Part shown: positions 26,040-35,952 of the stretch, in pieces
Position numbering within the stretch: position 1 is the first letter of the stretch
Layout of the letters: the number at the start of each line of letters is the position of its first letter
Assembly: GCA_964401355.1 (NCBI GenBank)
Contig: CAYNYJ010000003.1
Span: forward strand, 8,296-72,295
DNA: 64,000 nt
DNA from: SZUA-152 sp964401355
GTDB taxonomy: Bacteria; Pseudomonadota; Gammaproteobacteria; SZUA-152
Reading direction: 5' to 3'
The notes under the pieces: generated by a model
Told to the model about the DNA's origin: nothing
Databases searched by the model: none
What the model saw: the letters and a program-made list of their open reading frames with translations, nothing else
Translations under genes and position numbers: made by a program

Positions 26040-26996
26040 TTATGAGCCCTCACTTCCTCCACCAAACCAAAACGCCGAATCCTTCTCAAGAAATTCCGAA
26101 TACGGCATGTAGTGCGAACCATCGCAGGAAAAGGTCAAGCTGATTAATCCGTTGAAAATATTCACCGAGGCGGAACGTAAATAAATAGTGTCATCGGCAA
26201 AGCGCAGAGTTTGTAATCCGCGCAAGATCGGCCCTATTTTCTCAAACGGTATTGATGCGTCATCCGGGTAAGTGCGACGCGGATAGGCCAGGCACACGTC
26301 AGGGTCTGAAAAGGCGTCGCTCTGCAGGATGCGATAGCGATAGGGGTCGGCCATGGTCCAAACCGTGGCGCGGCTGCTGGAGAAATGCAACACACATTGA
26401 AACACGCCGCGGGCGACGATCAGTTCTTCCATGATCGACATGGCCTGATCGATGCCTTTATCCAGCTGACTTTCCACTCGCGTTTGTTGAAACACAGTGC
26501 CGCGAATGGACGGGTCGCCTTTTATCTGCTGCCATTGCACCGGCTCAACATAAAGCTCGCCCGTGGCGGGCACGTTACGCAAATCAAGATCAACGCCCAA
26601 ATAACCGACCGCTTGGCCATTTTGATAAAGCGTTTGAATGGCGGTTAACGAGGGGCGTTGCGCGGACAAGCTGATGTAGGCATCGGAGAGTACAAAGTCC
26701 CGGTCCGGCCGCACTTCCTTCATATAAGGACGCGGCGAACGGTCTCGTCCAAAATGTTCGGGCATCCGCCCTGCGCTACCGACATTGTCCGACATCTGTA
26801 TGCCCTGCATGTCCACCACGTACATGTAGGTGCAGTAAGGCATGGTGTCGAAATGGGATAGCAAACTGTTTGTCAGTTGATCCCGGTCTGGCCAGGCCTT
26901 TTCACAATCTGTCGCCGCCTGTTGCACGGGTACAGCGAGCAACTCGAACACCGCGATGCGCTGTTCCCGAATGCTGTCTTTCCACGATGTGAACAT
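26040..26996 (-). CDS. PDC-sensor (Cache-like) domain protein without membrane segments
   Basis: A 318-residue protein with no signal peptide or membrane helix. The N-terminal ~180 residues look like a PDC/Cache sensor: YMYVVDMQGIQMSDNVG, GRDRSPRPYMKEV and SLTAIQTLYQNGQAVGYLGVDLDLR follow its strand order, including the RDRSPRPY ligand loop. The rest has no recognised output domain. Most PDC sensors are extracellular parts of kinases or chemoreceptors, so a soluble stand-alone form is unusual. It may act as a ligand-binding regulatory protein in the cytoplasm. It is a single gene between repeats and rhlE. Confidence 0.75.
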   Translation of the reverse strand: MFTSWKDSIREQRIAVFELLAVPVQQAATDCEKAWPDRDQLTNSLLSHFDTMPYCTYMYVVDMQGIQMSDNVGSAGRMPEHFGRDRSPRPYMKEVRPDRDFVLSDAYISLSAQRPSLTAIQTLYQNGQAVGYLGVDLDLRNVPATGELYVEPVQWQQIKGDPSIRGTVFQQTRVESQLDKGIDQAMSIMEELIVARGVFQCVLHFSSSRATVWTMADPYRYRILQSDAFSDPDVCLAYPRRTYPDDASIPFEKIGPILRGLQTLRFADDTIYLRSASVNIFNGLISLTFSCDGSHYMPYSEFLEKDSAFWFGGGSEGS

Positions 26997-27143
26997 GGCC
27001 GCTTAACTTTCCCCAACGGAATAAAGAGAAATAAACCCAATCATAAATCATTGATGCTGACCGACGGTTTTTTCTCTGCCTGTCGCACTATAAACCATCA
27101 CGATAAAACATAACGATAAACAGTCGTCATAAACGGATACGGG

Positions 27144-28409
27144 TCATCTTCTCCGTGCAGTTTTGTGACCACGCGCATTTTCACCGGAACGCTGACCATC
27201 ACGATGACCCACTCTTGGTTGCTTGGGTTTTTTAGGTTTGAAAGGGCGAGTATTCAACTGCGATTCCGGCAAGTCATGCACCGGTTCAAAACCATCCATC
27301 AATTTTCGTGGTAACAGTTTCTTGATCAGTCGTTCAATGTCCGAGAGCTGCTTGAACTCATCGGCACTGACCAGCGACACCGCCTGACCGGTAGCTCCGG
27401 CACGACCGGTACGACCGATGCGATGCACATAATCTTCCGGCACATTGGGCAAGTCAAAGTTGACCACCTGCGGCAATTGCTCGATGTCCAGACCACGGGC
27501 GGCAATATCCGTCGCCACCAACACCTTGATCTTGCCGCGCTTGAAATCAGCCAGCGCCTTGGTACGCGCACCCTGACTTTTATTACCGTGAATCGCCACC
27601 GCGCGAATACCCTTTTCATCCAGGTATCGACTCAAGCGGTTGGCGCCGTGTTTGGTTCGGCTGAACACCAGCACTTGCTGCCAATCATTGTCGCGAATCA
27701 AATGCGTGAGCAAGGCGGACTTTTGTTTTTTGTCCACCGGGTGTATCCACTGTTCGACGGTGGGCGCGGCGGTGTTGCGCGGGCTGACCGAAATCTCCAG
27801 AGGATTATGCACCATGCCTTTGGCGAGTCGGCGAATGTCATCCGAAAAGGTCGCGGAGAACATCAGATTTTGACGTTGCTTGGGCAAAGCGGCAAGGATT
27901 TTACGAATATCGTGAATGAAGCCCATGTCCAGCATGCGATCGGCCTCGTCCAGCACCAGCACTTCCAGGTGTTGAAATTTCACCGCATTTTGATTGTAAA
28001 GATCCAGCAACCGTCCCGGCGTGGCAATCAGCACATCAACGCCTTTGCGCAGTTTCATCATCTGCGGGTTGATCTTGACGCCACCAAACACCACCATCGA
28101 GCGTAACGGTAAATGTTTACCGTAGGTGGCGACGCTCTCTGCAACCTGTGCGGCCAGCTCGCGGGTCGGGGTTAAAATCAGCGCGCGCGCCTGATTGGCC
28201 TGCGCGGCTTCGCCTCTCGACAACAGCTCCAATATTGGCAGTGTAAACCCTGCGGTCTTGCCGGTGCCGGTCTGGGCGGCGGCCATCACGTCGCGACCCT
28301 GGATCACCGCAGGGATCGCTTCAAACTGGATCGGCGAAGGGGTGTCGTAACCTTTTTCGGCAACGGCTTTAAGAATAGGGGCGGATAGGCCCAAGTCGGC
28401 AAAACTCAT
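27144..28409 (-). CDS. rhlE: DEAD-box ATP-dependent RNA helicase RhlE
   Basis: A 421-residue DEAD-box helicase beginning MSFADLGLSAPIL. Motifs in order: Q motif (TPSPIQ), Walker A AAQTGTGKT, PTRELAAQ, TPGRL, DEAD in VLVLDEADRMLDMGF, SAT, ATDIAARGLDI and HRIGRTGRAG. The C-terminal tail is short and basic (KPKKPKQPRVGHRDGQ), as in RhlE. RhlE unwinds RNA duplexes and affects ribosome assembly and RNA decay. Upstream, a 12-bp direct repeat AATGTCGGTACT occurs at 28444-28455 and 28469-28480 in the promoter region, of unknown meaning. Confidence 0.95.
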   Translation of the reverse strand: MSFADLGLSAPILKAVAEKGYDTPSPIQFEAIPAVIQGRDVMAAAQTGTGKTAGFTLPILELLSRGEAAQANQARALILTPTRELAAQVAESVATYGKHLPLRSMVVFGGVKINPQMMKLRKGVDVLIATPGRLLDLYNQNAVKFQHLEVLVLDEADRMLDMGFIHDIRKILAALPKQRQNLMFSATFSDDIRRLAKGMVHNPLEISVSPRNTAAPTVEQWIHPVDKKQKSALLTHLIRDNDWQQVLVFSRTKHGANRLSRYLDEKGIRAVAIHGNKSQGARTKALADFKRGKIKVLVATDIAARGLDIEQLPQVVNFDLPNVPEDYVHRIGRTGRAGATGQAVSLVSADEFKQLSDIERLIKKLLPRKLMDGFEPVHDLPESQLNTRPFKPKKPKQPRVGHRDGQRSGENARGHKTARRR

Positions 28410-28604
28410 AGGTTTGTCTCTGCTGGCAGATGTTCGGAACGGAAATGTCGGTACTACTCGAAACTACGAATGTCGGTACTCACTAGTGTAGTGCTGAATT
28501 CAGGATAGTGGCCGGAGGTACGACGGGCGTGCAGCTTACAGGAACTCACCGCGCGACGCTATCCATACCCCAAACCGGGTGACGGCGTCCCGCAACACGC
28601 TGGT

Positions 28605-29678
28605 TTATTCCACCACCAAACCCACATGAAACACCACGTCTGGCGAGGCGTGTACGGTGAGATCTTCGCTCACCATCAACTCCAGGCGAATGTTCTTTGT
28701 CAGCTGAAAATCACCGCCCATGAGCAATTGCACGGCGTTGGCACTGATCTGCTGCAGCGCGCTTTTGTCGTAGAGCGCGCTGTGAAAATCCGCCTGTAAT
28801 TTCAGGGTCAACCACGGCAGCACGCGTGCGCCCGCACCGAGGCTGGCAAAGGCGGCGACACGGCGCTGTTGATCTGCCAGCACATCGCCATCGCCCATCA
28901 GCAACAACCCGCCGCCACCGAACAGCTTGCCGGCGTAACCGAACCACTGCGCACGGCGATCCGCCGTTGCCCAAAGCGCGACTTCGACAGCGCCGCTGCC
29001 ACGCAGCGCATCGCTATCACCAGTGGGCAAACTCAGCGCCCCGCGCAAGGCCAGCCGAGTGCCGTCAGCCACAGTCTGCCACTGTTTGGCGGCGGTCAGG
29101 CGCAGGTCACCGATGCCGATGCTGCGCTCGGTCAACGACAGTTCAGTGATGCCGTTGCGCTGGTATTGATAGATAAACCGATTGCGCGGCGCAGTATCAC
29201 GCCCACCCTGCGGCAGGCCGAAGGTGTCATGCCAATCTTCGATGAAAGCGTCCAGCCACCCTGGGCCGTGATCGATATAGGGAATCTGCAACCCCCATTC
29301 CCAGCCACTGCCCACGCCCCGCGCATAGGCAAACGTGCTGCGAAGGGTTTCGCCGTCGAACAACAGGCTTTCGGTGGTGCTTCCAGTGACAACCGTTTTA
29401 AAGGTGTAGTTGCTGGCGAGGTCGCTGATCAGCCGGTAACGCGCCCGTCCCGCCTCCAACAGCTGCGCGTTGTCAATGGCGGGCAGGGCATGGATTTGGA
29501 TGATCGGGCTTTGATTGGCGCTGAAAAAAGGCGTGACGATTTCTCGTGCCACAGCATCTTGAGCAACGACGCTGTGCGCGAGGCTAAAAGACAACAACGC
29601 GACGCAAGCTCCAAACAGCCCGCGTCGCAAATGCACTATTCGGCCCACTAGCCGGCTTAAGCGTTGTCGGATAACCAC
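28605..29678 (-). CDS. DUF3187-family secreted protein, probably outer membrane
   Basis: A protein of up to 357 residues with a signal peptide (hydrophobic LFGACVALLSFSLAHSVVAQ, cut before DAVARE). The mature part is beta-rich: SLLFDGETLRSTFAYARGVG, WEWGLQIPYIDHGPG, and LTERSIGIGDLRLTAAKQW are the DUF3187 pattern; the family is found in gammaproteobacteria and is probably a small beta-barrel or lipid-related protein. Repeated amphipathic strands and a final VVFHVGLVVE fit an outer-membrane barrel. The start is uncertain: GTG 29678 overlaps the argH stop by 22 bases and later GTG codons are possible. It appears translationally linked to argH, without an obvious functional tie. Confidence 0.78.
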   Translation of the reverse strand: MVIRQRLSRLVGRIVHLRRGLFGACVALLSFSLAHSVVAQDAVAREIVTPFFSANQSPIIQIHALPAIDNAQLLEAGRARYRLISDLASNYTFKTVVTGSTTESLLFDGETLRSTFAYARGVGSGWEWGLQIPYIDHGPGWLDAFIEDWHDTFGLPQGGRDTAPRNRFIYQYQRNGITELSLTERSIGIGDLRLTAAKQWQTVADGTRLALRGALSLPTGDSDALRGSGAVEVALWATADRRAQWFGYAGKLFGGGGLLLMGDGDVLADQQRRVAAFASLGAGARVLPWLTLKLQADFHSALYDKSALQQISANAVQLLMGGDFQLTKNIRLELMVSEDLTVHASPDVVFHVGLVVE

Positions 29679-31051
29679 GTGCGGGCACGCCCCGCCGCTG
29701 CACGCACTTGCGCCGGCGCGGTGCCGCCCAGATGGTCGCGCGCTGCAACCGAGCCTTCCAGAGTCAGCACCTCGAAAACATCCTCTGCAATTTTGTCGGA
29801 AAACTCCTGCAACTCTTGCAGCGACATTTCCGACAAATCACGCTCGCTATCCACACCCAGACGCACGGCCTTGCCCACCACCTCGTGGGCATCCCGGAAC
29901 GCCACACCTTTGCGCACCAAATAATCGGCCAAGTCCGTTGCCGTGGAAAAACCCCGTCGCGCCGCTTCTCGCATGTTGTCGTGCTTGGCGCTGATCGCGG
30001 GAATCATGTCAGCAAACACACGAAGGCTGGCGCGCAGGTTATCCACCGTGTCGAACAGTGGCTCTTTGTCTTCCTGGTTGTCTTTGTTGTAGGCCAGCGG
30101 CTGGCCCTTCATCAGCATCAACAGGCTCATCAGATTGCCGGTGATACGTCCGGCTTTGCCCCGGATCAGCTCCGGCACGTCAGGATTTTTTTTCTGCGGC
30201 ATGATCGATGAACCGGTGCAAAAGCTGTCGCCTAACTCGATAAAGTTAAACTGCGCCGAGGCCCACAGAATCAACTCCTCGGAGAAGCGCGACAAATGCA
30301 CCATGGTCAACGCCGCCGCTGAAATAAATTCAATAACGAAATCACGATCACTCACCGCATCCAGTGAATTTTCCGTGGGCGCATCAAAACCCAGCAACAC
30401 GGCAGTGTAGGCGCGGTCAATGGGATAAGAAGTGCCGGCCAGCGCCGCAGCACCCAGCGGCATCACGTTGACGCGCTTGGCGCAATCCGTGAACCGACCA
30501 TGATCGCGTTTCAGATTTTCAAACCAGGCCAGCAGGTGATGGCCGAAGGTCACCGGCTGGGCGGTTTGCAAATGGGTGAACCCGGGCATGATGGTATCGG
30601 CTTGCTGCGCCGCCAACTCCACCAACGCGGCCTGCAAACGAACCAGTTCCGCAATAATGGTTTTCAATTCATCACGCAGGTAAAGCCGAATATCCGTTGC
30701 CACTTGATCGTTACGCGAACGCCCGGTGTGGAGTTTTTTACCGACCTCGCCAATGTTTTCAATCAGTCGCGCTTCGATATTCATGTGCACATCTTCACGC
30801 GCAATAGACCACTGAAAGTCACCGTTTTCGATTTCGGTTTTAATCGCCCGCAGCCCATCGTTAATGGCCGCGCATTCGTCCGTCGTCAGCACGCCGATTT
30901 TCGCCAACATGCTGGCATGGGCAATGGAACCTGCGATGTCGTGCGCGTACAAACGCTTGTCGAACGTCACCGAGGCAGTGAAAGCTTCGACAAAGGCATC
31001 GGTGGGTTCGGTGAAACGTCCGCCCCAGGGTTTTTCAACGGTGTCGGTCAT
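29657..31051 (-). CDS. argH: Argininosuccinate lyase ArgH
   Basis: A 464-residue enzyme starting MTDTVEKPWGGRFTEPTDAF, which fixes the start although the frame is open upstream to 31225. The fumarase-superfamily signature GSSIMPQKKNPD holds the flexible catalytic Ser loop. HTGRSRNDQVATD and GFTHLQTAQPVTFGHHLLAW carry further active-site residues. It splits argininosuccinate into arginine and fumarate, the last step of arginine synthesis. It is divergent from algZ-algR, the same order as in Pseudomonas. The length is normal for the family. Confidence 0.97.
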   Translation of the reverse strand: MTDTVEKPWGGRFTEPTDAFVEAFTASVTFDKRLYAHDIAGSIAHASMLAKIGVLTTDECAAINDGLRAIKTEIENGDFQWSIAREDVHMNIEARLIENIGEVGKKLHTGRSRNDQVATDIRLYLRDELKTIIAELVRLQAALVELAAQQADTIMPGFTHLQTAQPVTFGHHLLAWFENLKRDHGRFTDCAKRVNVMPLGAAALAGTSYPIDRAYTAVLLGFDAPTENSLDAVSDRDFVIEFISAAALTMVHLSRFSEELILWASAQFNFIELGDSFCTGSSIMPQKKNPDVPELIRGKAGRITGNLMSLLMLMKGQPLAYNKDNQEDKEPLFDTVDNLRASLRVFADMIPAISAKHDNMREAARRGFSTATDLADYLVRKGVAFRDAHEVVGKAVRLGVDSERDLSEMSLQELQEFSDKIAEDVFEVLTLEGSVAARDHLGGTAPAQVRAAAGRARTWLSDNA

Positions 31052-31247
31052 AATCGTTACGGCTCTTTTCGTTTTCGGGCCCGATTTTCGGGTGCGGTTT
31101 TCAGGCTCTGTTTTCCGGTTAAAGACAGCGCCCTCAAGATGACGCGCATTATAGACGATAAACCCTTTAGCCCCTACTGCAAGCGCCCATCGCCCAATGG
31201 CCTTGCGTGTTTCCAGTAACGACACACTCCGTTAAACTCGACAAGCA

Positions 31248-32366
31248 ATGAGCCACCGCCCAAAAACCACCCACCAACCGAACGCTGCTGCCCGTCAGCC
31301 AGCCGATAACTTCTTCCTGCCGGACTTTTGCAATGTGCGCATGGTGTTCGCAGTAGTGGTGATCAGCGAACTGCTGGCCATCGTACTCACTCTGTCACCC
31401 CTGAAAGGCAGCGGCGACCGCTGGAATGATCTCAGCATCATCTCACTGTTTGTGCAGTGGGTGGGACTGAGCAGCGCCGCGGTGCTGTGCCTGTCACGCC
31501 CCTGGCTGGCGCGCATGTCTAAAACTCGTTCCGCCACGATCAGCTACCTACTGTTATTACTAACGACGTTAGCGATCACCGAACTGGCGCTCTGGATTGG
31601 CGGCCTCATTCAAGTGGAAAATCTACAAACCAGTAGCGGACATCAAGATCTGCTGCTGCGCAACCTGGGCATCAGCGCGATCGTCAATATGATTGTGCTG
31701 CGTTATTTTTATATCCAGCATCAATGGAAACAGAACGTACGAGCTGAAGCTCAAGCACGTTTGCAGGCGCTGCAATCGCGCATTCGTCCACACTTTTTGT
31801 TCAACAGTCTCAACACCATCGCCAGCCTCACTCAGATTAATGCCGACCAAGCCGAAGCGGCGGTGGAAAATCTGGCCGACCTGTTCCGCAATAACCTGGC
31901 CGATGCTAGCCTCCACACCAGCCTGGCTGATGAATTACAACTGACACGGCGCTATCTCGAGATTGAAAAACTGCGCCTTGGCAAGCGTCTGCAACTGCGC
32001 TGGAGTATCGACGATTTACCCGGTGAAGCCTCGGTGCCGCGGTTGATACTGCAACCGCTGTTGGAAAACGCCATCTACCACGGCATCGAACCCATGCGCC
32101 ACGGCGGCACCATCGGTATTGACGGACATGTTTACGACCAGGATATTTACATTTCAATCAGTAATCCGCGCCCTTCCAAACAGGATAGCGAGCAGCACAA
32201 AGGTAACCAGATTGCGCAGGATAATGTACGCCAACGATTGGCCGCTATTTATGGTGAGGCCGGAAAGCTCAGCGTGCAGGAAGATGAGAATGAATATATT
32301 ATTACCTTAATCTTTCCCTTCCAAAAATATAACGTGGCAACAGCTGCCGAAAAAACCGCACCATGA
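31248..32366 (+). CDS. algZ: LytS/AlgZ-type sensor histidine kinase
   Basis: A 372-residue membrane kinase. Four hydrophobic segments lie at about residues 33-48, 66-84, 98-117 and 130-152. The histidine box RIRPHFLFNSLNTIASL (His about 183) is typical of the LytS-family His_kinase domain; LILQPLLENAIYHGIEP is the N box of the ATP-binding part. AlgZ (FimS) and AlgR control alginate, type IV pili and virulence genes in Pseudomonas. The place next to argH and the overlapping algR support the AlgZ name; whether targets are the same is unknown. The stop overlaps algR by 4 bases (ATGA). Confidence 0.92.
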   Translation: MSHRPKTTHQPNAAARQPADNFFLPDFCNVRMVFAVVVISELLAIVLTLSPLKGSGDRWNDLSIISLFVQWVGLSSAAVLCLSRPWLARMSKTRSATISYLLLLLTTLAITELALWIGGLIQVENLQTSSGHQDLLLRNLGISAIVNMIVLRYFYIQHQWKQNVRAEAQARLQALQSRIRPHFLFNSLNTIASLTQINADQAEAAVENLADLFRNNLADASLHTSLADELQLTRRYLEIEKLRLGKRLQLRWSIDDLPGEASVPRLILQPLLENAIYHGIEPMRHGGTIGIDGHVYDQDIYISISNPRPSKQDSEQHKGNQIAQDNVRQRLAAIYGEAGKLSVQEDENEYIITLIFPFQKYNVATAAEKTAP

Positions 32367-33106
32367 AAATACTCATTGTCGATGACGAACCCCTGGCACG
32401 CCTGCGCATGAGCCGACTGTTGGAAGGTATTTCCAATACGGACATCGTCGGCGAAGCAAAGAGTGGCAAAGAGGCTTTATTACGTTCCAGCGTTTTACAC
32501 CCGGATATTGTATTGCTGGACATTCGCATGCCGGAGATGGATGGGCTGGAAACCGCGTTGCATCTTGCAACAATGCAACACCCACCCGCCGTCATTTTCA
32601 CCACTGCTTTCAGCGAGCACGCCCTCGCCGCCTTCGAAGCCAACGCCGTTGACTATTTGCTCAAACCGATTCGCCGTGAGCGACTGGAGGCCGCGCTCAA
32701 TAAAGCACAAAAAATTAATCGCGCACAATTGCTGGAATTGGGAAAACAGGAACAGGCCACACGCTCGCGCAGCCACATCAGCGCTTACATGGGCGGCAAC
32801 TTGCAGTTAGTGCCATCGGAGAAAATTTACTACTTTCAGGCGGAGCAAAAATATGTGTCCGTACACCATAGCGAGGGGCAGTTGCTTATCGACGATTCAC
32901 TGAAATCACTGGAAGATGAATACGCGGATCGCTTCCTGCGTGTCCACCGGAATACTCTGGTGGCTGTCGACTACGTGGAAAGCCTGGAAAAAAATTCTGA
33001 CGGTCACTATCACATTCGTTTTCGTGACAGCGATGACAAGGTGGAGGTCAGCCGACGCCTGGTCGCTGCGACTCGCCGCCGATTAAAAGAAATGGGCAAG
33101 GTCTAG
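32363..33106 (+). CDS. algR: LytTR-family response regulator AlgR
   Basis: A 247-residue regulator. The receiver domain (about 1-120) has VDDEPLAR with two acid-pocket Asp, the phospho-acceptor Asp in DIVLLDIRMPEMDG (about residue 54) and the Lys in DYLLKPIRRERL. The LytTR DNA-binding domain (about 145-245) shows FQAEQKYVSVHHSEGQLLID and FLRVHRNTLVAVDYVESLE. It should bind DNA as a dimer when phosphorylated by the neighbouring AlgZ kinase. The start overlaps algZ by 4 bases. It converges with the thioredoxin-like gene 19 bases downstream. Confidence 0.94.
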   Translation: MKILIVDDEPLARLRMSRLLEGISNTDIVGEAKSGKEALLRSSVLHPDIVLLDIRMPEMDGLETALHLATMQHPPAVIFTTAFSEHALAAFEANAVDYLLKPIRRERLEAALNKAQKINRAQLLELGKQEQATRSRSHISAYMGGNLQLVPSEKIYYFQAEQKYVSVHHSEGQLLIDDSLKSLEDEYADRFLRVHRNTLVAVDYVESLEKNSDGHYHIRFRDSDDKVEVSRRLVAATRRRLKEMGKV

Positions 33107-33125
33107 ACGCTGACCCAATCAGCCA

Positions 33126-33707
33126 TCAACGTGCGGCTAACACCACGCCATCATTACGCATCGTCAAAATCTGCTGGGAAACATCAATGGCTGTATCCAG
33201 GTAACTGGCATACAAACCCGGCGTCTGATAACCGATAATCATCGGCACCAGCTCTTTGCCTTTCGCATCGACCAAGGCCAATGTCGGCGTCACCTGCACA
33301 CCTTGCTGGATACCGAACGATTCTGCATTCTGCTCCTGGCCGGAGAAATCACGCAGCGTATCGTATTCATCCATCATCACTTTGCGCACGATCACCCGGC
33401 TCATGTCGCTGCTGTTCAGCCCCATGGGGCCCAGCACTTCCTCTTCCAGCCGCATGCAAAAATCGCAATCTTCGGCGGAATACATAATCAAAATCGGCAG
33501 GCCTCTGTTCTTTGCGATTGCACCCACGGCAGCCAGATTATCTGTCATTACCAATTGCAGCTGTTCCGGCACGGCATCGTCCTCGCCATAATCCATATCG
33601 GCCTCTTGCGCGGCGATGGCATGACCAGCCACGACCCACGAAAAGACCAGCAACACCGCAAGCACGGCCATCCGGCCAAAACGAAGCAACGTTAAATCAA
33701 ACAACAT
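33126..33707 (-). CDS. Secreted thioredoxin-fold protein
   Basis: A 193-residue protein starting at ATG 33707, supported by AGGAGAG a few bases upstream; an in-frame start at 33731 has none. A signal peptide (about 1-33, RMAVLAVLLVFSWVVAGHAI) ends at AAQEADMDY. The domain contains LPILIMYSAEDCDFCMRLEE, giving a CDFC redox motif after the first strand, and QVTPTLALVD with the cis-Pro. It resembles SoxW/DsbE-type periplasmic thioredoxin-like proteins. The substrate is unknown. It is a single gene converging with algR. Confidence 0.8.
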   Translation of the reverse strand: MLFDLTLLRFGRMAVLAVLLVFSWVVAGHAIAAQEADMDYGEDDAVPEQLQLVMTDNLAAVGAIAKNRGLPILIMYSAEDCDFCMRLEEEVLGPMGLNSSDMSRVIVRKVMMDEYDTLRDFSGQEQNAESFGIQQGVQVTPTLALVDAKGKELVPMIIGYQTPGLYASYLDTAIDVSQQILTMRNDGVVLAAR

Positions 33708-33843
33708 AAATCTCTCCTGAGTTCTCGACACACATCCTCTAAGTATAGCTCCTGTAATGCACGCCTGCCGACTATTTTTGTCGGCAGATAAGGATGGCTA
33801 TTTTTGAATAGCAACCCACGCTGCACCCGCAATAGTGAACGCA

Positions 33844-35856
33844 CTAGCTCAACATTTCCCGCAGATTGGATAAATGGGCCCGGCCTCGTTGCTGCCGTTC
33901 TTCAGGGTCCACTTCATGGCCACGCCCCTCCCAGGCGAGGTCGTCTTCCGGTAACTCCGCCAAAAAGCGGCTGGGTTCGCAATCCACGGTCTCGCCGTGT
34001 TTGCGACGCCGCGCCGCCATGGTGAAGGTCAGGGTTTTCTGGGCGCGAGTGATACCGACATAGGCCAGCCGACGCTCCTCTTCTATATCGTCCGCTTCCA
34101 CACTTACATGATGGGGGAGCAGGTTTTCTTCCATGCCGACCACGAAAACATGTGGAAATTCAAGGCCTTTGGCTGCATGTAGGGTCATCAGCGAAACACA
34201 GTCATCGCGTGCCTCTTCCTCATTCCGCTCCAGAATGTCCATCAGGGTCATCTGCGCCACCAGCTCGCCGAGGCTGGCATCGTCCTCCGATTTTTCCGCC
34301 ATGCGCCCCAGCCAGTCCATCAGATCATTGACGTTTTCCATACGCCGCTCGGCAGTTTTGGGGTCGTTGCTGATGTCCAGCAGCCAGTCCTGATAGCGAA
34401 TATCGCTGACCAGCTCTTTGACCGCGGCGACCGGATCACCGCGTTCGGCCAACTCCGATTTCGCTCGCAGCCAGCTAATAAACTCCCGCACCCGGGTCAT
34501 GGCGCGGGGTGTCAACTGGGTTTCCAGCCCGATTTCGTCACAGGCATCGCACAGGCTCACCTGACGCTCGGCGGCATAATTGGCGATCTTTTCCAGGGTC
34601 ACCGGGCCGATCTCGCGGCGCGGGGTGTTGATGATGCGCACGAAGGCGTTATCGTCGTCGGGATTCACCAGCAGCCGCAGGTAGGCCATGATGTCCTTCA
34701 CTTCCTGATAGGCGAAAAACGAGGTGCCGCCGGAGATCTGATAGGGCAGCTGGTTCTCGCGCAGCGCCTTTTCAAACAGCCGCGACTGGTGGTTGCCGCG
34801 ATACAGAATCGCGTAATCGCTAAAGCGTCCAGCGCTCTGGAATTTATGCGCCAGCAGGCGCGACACCACCTGCTCGGCCTCGTGCTCTTCGGTGCGCGCC
34901 TGGATCACCTTGATGGGGTCGCCGTAACCCAGCTCCGACCACAGGCGTTTTTCAAACACGTGTGGGTTGTTGCCGATGAGCTGATTGGCAGCTTTCAGAA
35001 TGCGCCCGCTGGAACGGTAGTTCTGCTCCAGCTTGATGACTTTCAGAGTGGGGAAATCCTGATTCAACAGCGCCAGGTTTTCCGGCTGGGCGCCGCGCCA
35101 GGCGTAAATGGATTGATCATCATCGCCCACCACGGTGAGCGCACCACGCACCCCGACCAGATTCTGCACCAGCCGATATTGAGCGCTGTTGGTGTCCTGA
35201 TATTCGTCCACCAGCAGGTAGCGAATACGATTTTGCCAGCGATCCAGCACCTCGGGGAATTCGCTGAACAGGCGCGCCGGCAGGCCGATGAGATCGTCAA
35301 AATCCACCGCATTGTAGGCCAGCAAATGACGATTGTATTCGGTGAACAACATCGAGGCAGCGGTGAGTTTGGGATCACCTTTGGCATTGGCTTCCAACTG
35401 CGCCTGCTCGGGTGTCGTCATGTCGTTTTTCCAGCTGGAAATCTGCCACTGCATTTCCTTGGCCTCGTCATCGACATCAAAGGCGCGGCGCATCAGCTCC
35501 TTGATCAGCGCCTGTGAATCCTGCGAATCATAGATGGAAAAGCCCTTGCGCAAGCCCAGCACTTTACCGTCGCTCTTGAGGATATTCAGGCCCAGGTTAT
35601 GAAAGGTGGAAATGCGCATACCGCGCTTTTCTTTGGCCGAAAGCTCACCGCCAATGCGCGCCTTCATCTCACGCGAGGCCTTGTTGGTGAAGGTCACGGC
35701 AGTAATGTGGTGGCCTTTGATATCGCAGTTCTGCACCAGGTGCACGATCTTTTGGGTGATCACACGGGTCTTGCCGGAACCGGCACCAGCCAGCACCAAC
35801 AGGGGGCCATCAATATAACGCACCGCCTCTTTCTGGCGGGGATTGAGATCGGGCAT
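33844..35856 (-). CDS. rep: ATP-dependent DNA helicase Rep
   Basis: A 670-residue superfamily 1A helicase starting MPDLNPRQKEAVRYIDGP. Motifs: Walker A AGAGSGKTR, TFTNKASREM, LLVDEYQDTNSAQYR, GDDDQSIYAWRGA, EQNYRSSGRIL, and SLMTLHAAKGLEF. The length (E. coli Rep has 673) and the GGTSFFAYQEVKDIMAYLRL region separate it from UvrD. Rep clears proteins ahead of replication forks and helps restart. The longer frame up to 36147 is the reverse complement of arsR and is not used. It is divergent from arsR, with about 130 bases between. Confidence 0.96.
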   Translation of the reverse strand: MPDLNPRQKEAVRYIDGPLLVLAGAGSGKTRVITQKIVHLVQNCDIKGHHITAVTFTNKASREMKARIGGELSAKEKRGMRISTFHNLGLNILKSDGKVLGLRKGFSIYDSQDSQALIKELMRRAFDVDDEAKEMQWQISSWKNDMTTPEQAQLEANAKGDPKLTAASMLFTEYNRHLLAYNAVDFDDLIGLPARLFSEFPEVLDRWQNRIRYLLVDEYQDTNSAQYRLVQNLVGVRGALTVVGDDDQSIYAWRGAQPENLALLNQDFPTLKVIKLEQNYRSSGRILKAANQLIGNNPHVFEKRLWSELGYGDPIKVIQARTEEHEAEQVVSRLLAHKFQSAGRFSDYAILYRGNHQSRLFEKALRENQLPYQISGGTSFFAYQEVKDIMAYLRLLVNPDDDNAFVRIINTPRREIGPVTLEKIANYAAERQVSLCDACDEIGLETQLTPRAMTRVREFISWLRAKSELAERGDPVAAVKELVSDIRYQDWLLDISNDPKTAERRMENVNDLMDWLGRMAEKSEDDASLGELVAQMTLMDILERNEEEARDDCVSLMTLHAAKGLEFPHVFVVGMEENLLPHHVSVEADDIEEERRLAYVGITRAQKTLTFTMAARRRKHGETVDCEPSRFLAELPEDDLAWEGRGHEVDPEERQQRGRAHLSNLREMLS

Positions 35857-35952
35857 CGGGGACAGGCTACCAATAGCGGAAAAATGAGGAGGCCATTCTA
35901 CCCCAGGCTGCTGGCCTGATGATCGACGGATCAAAAAAAACCGGCCACTCGC

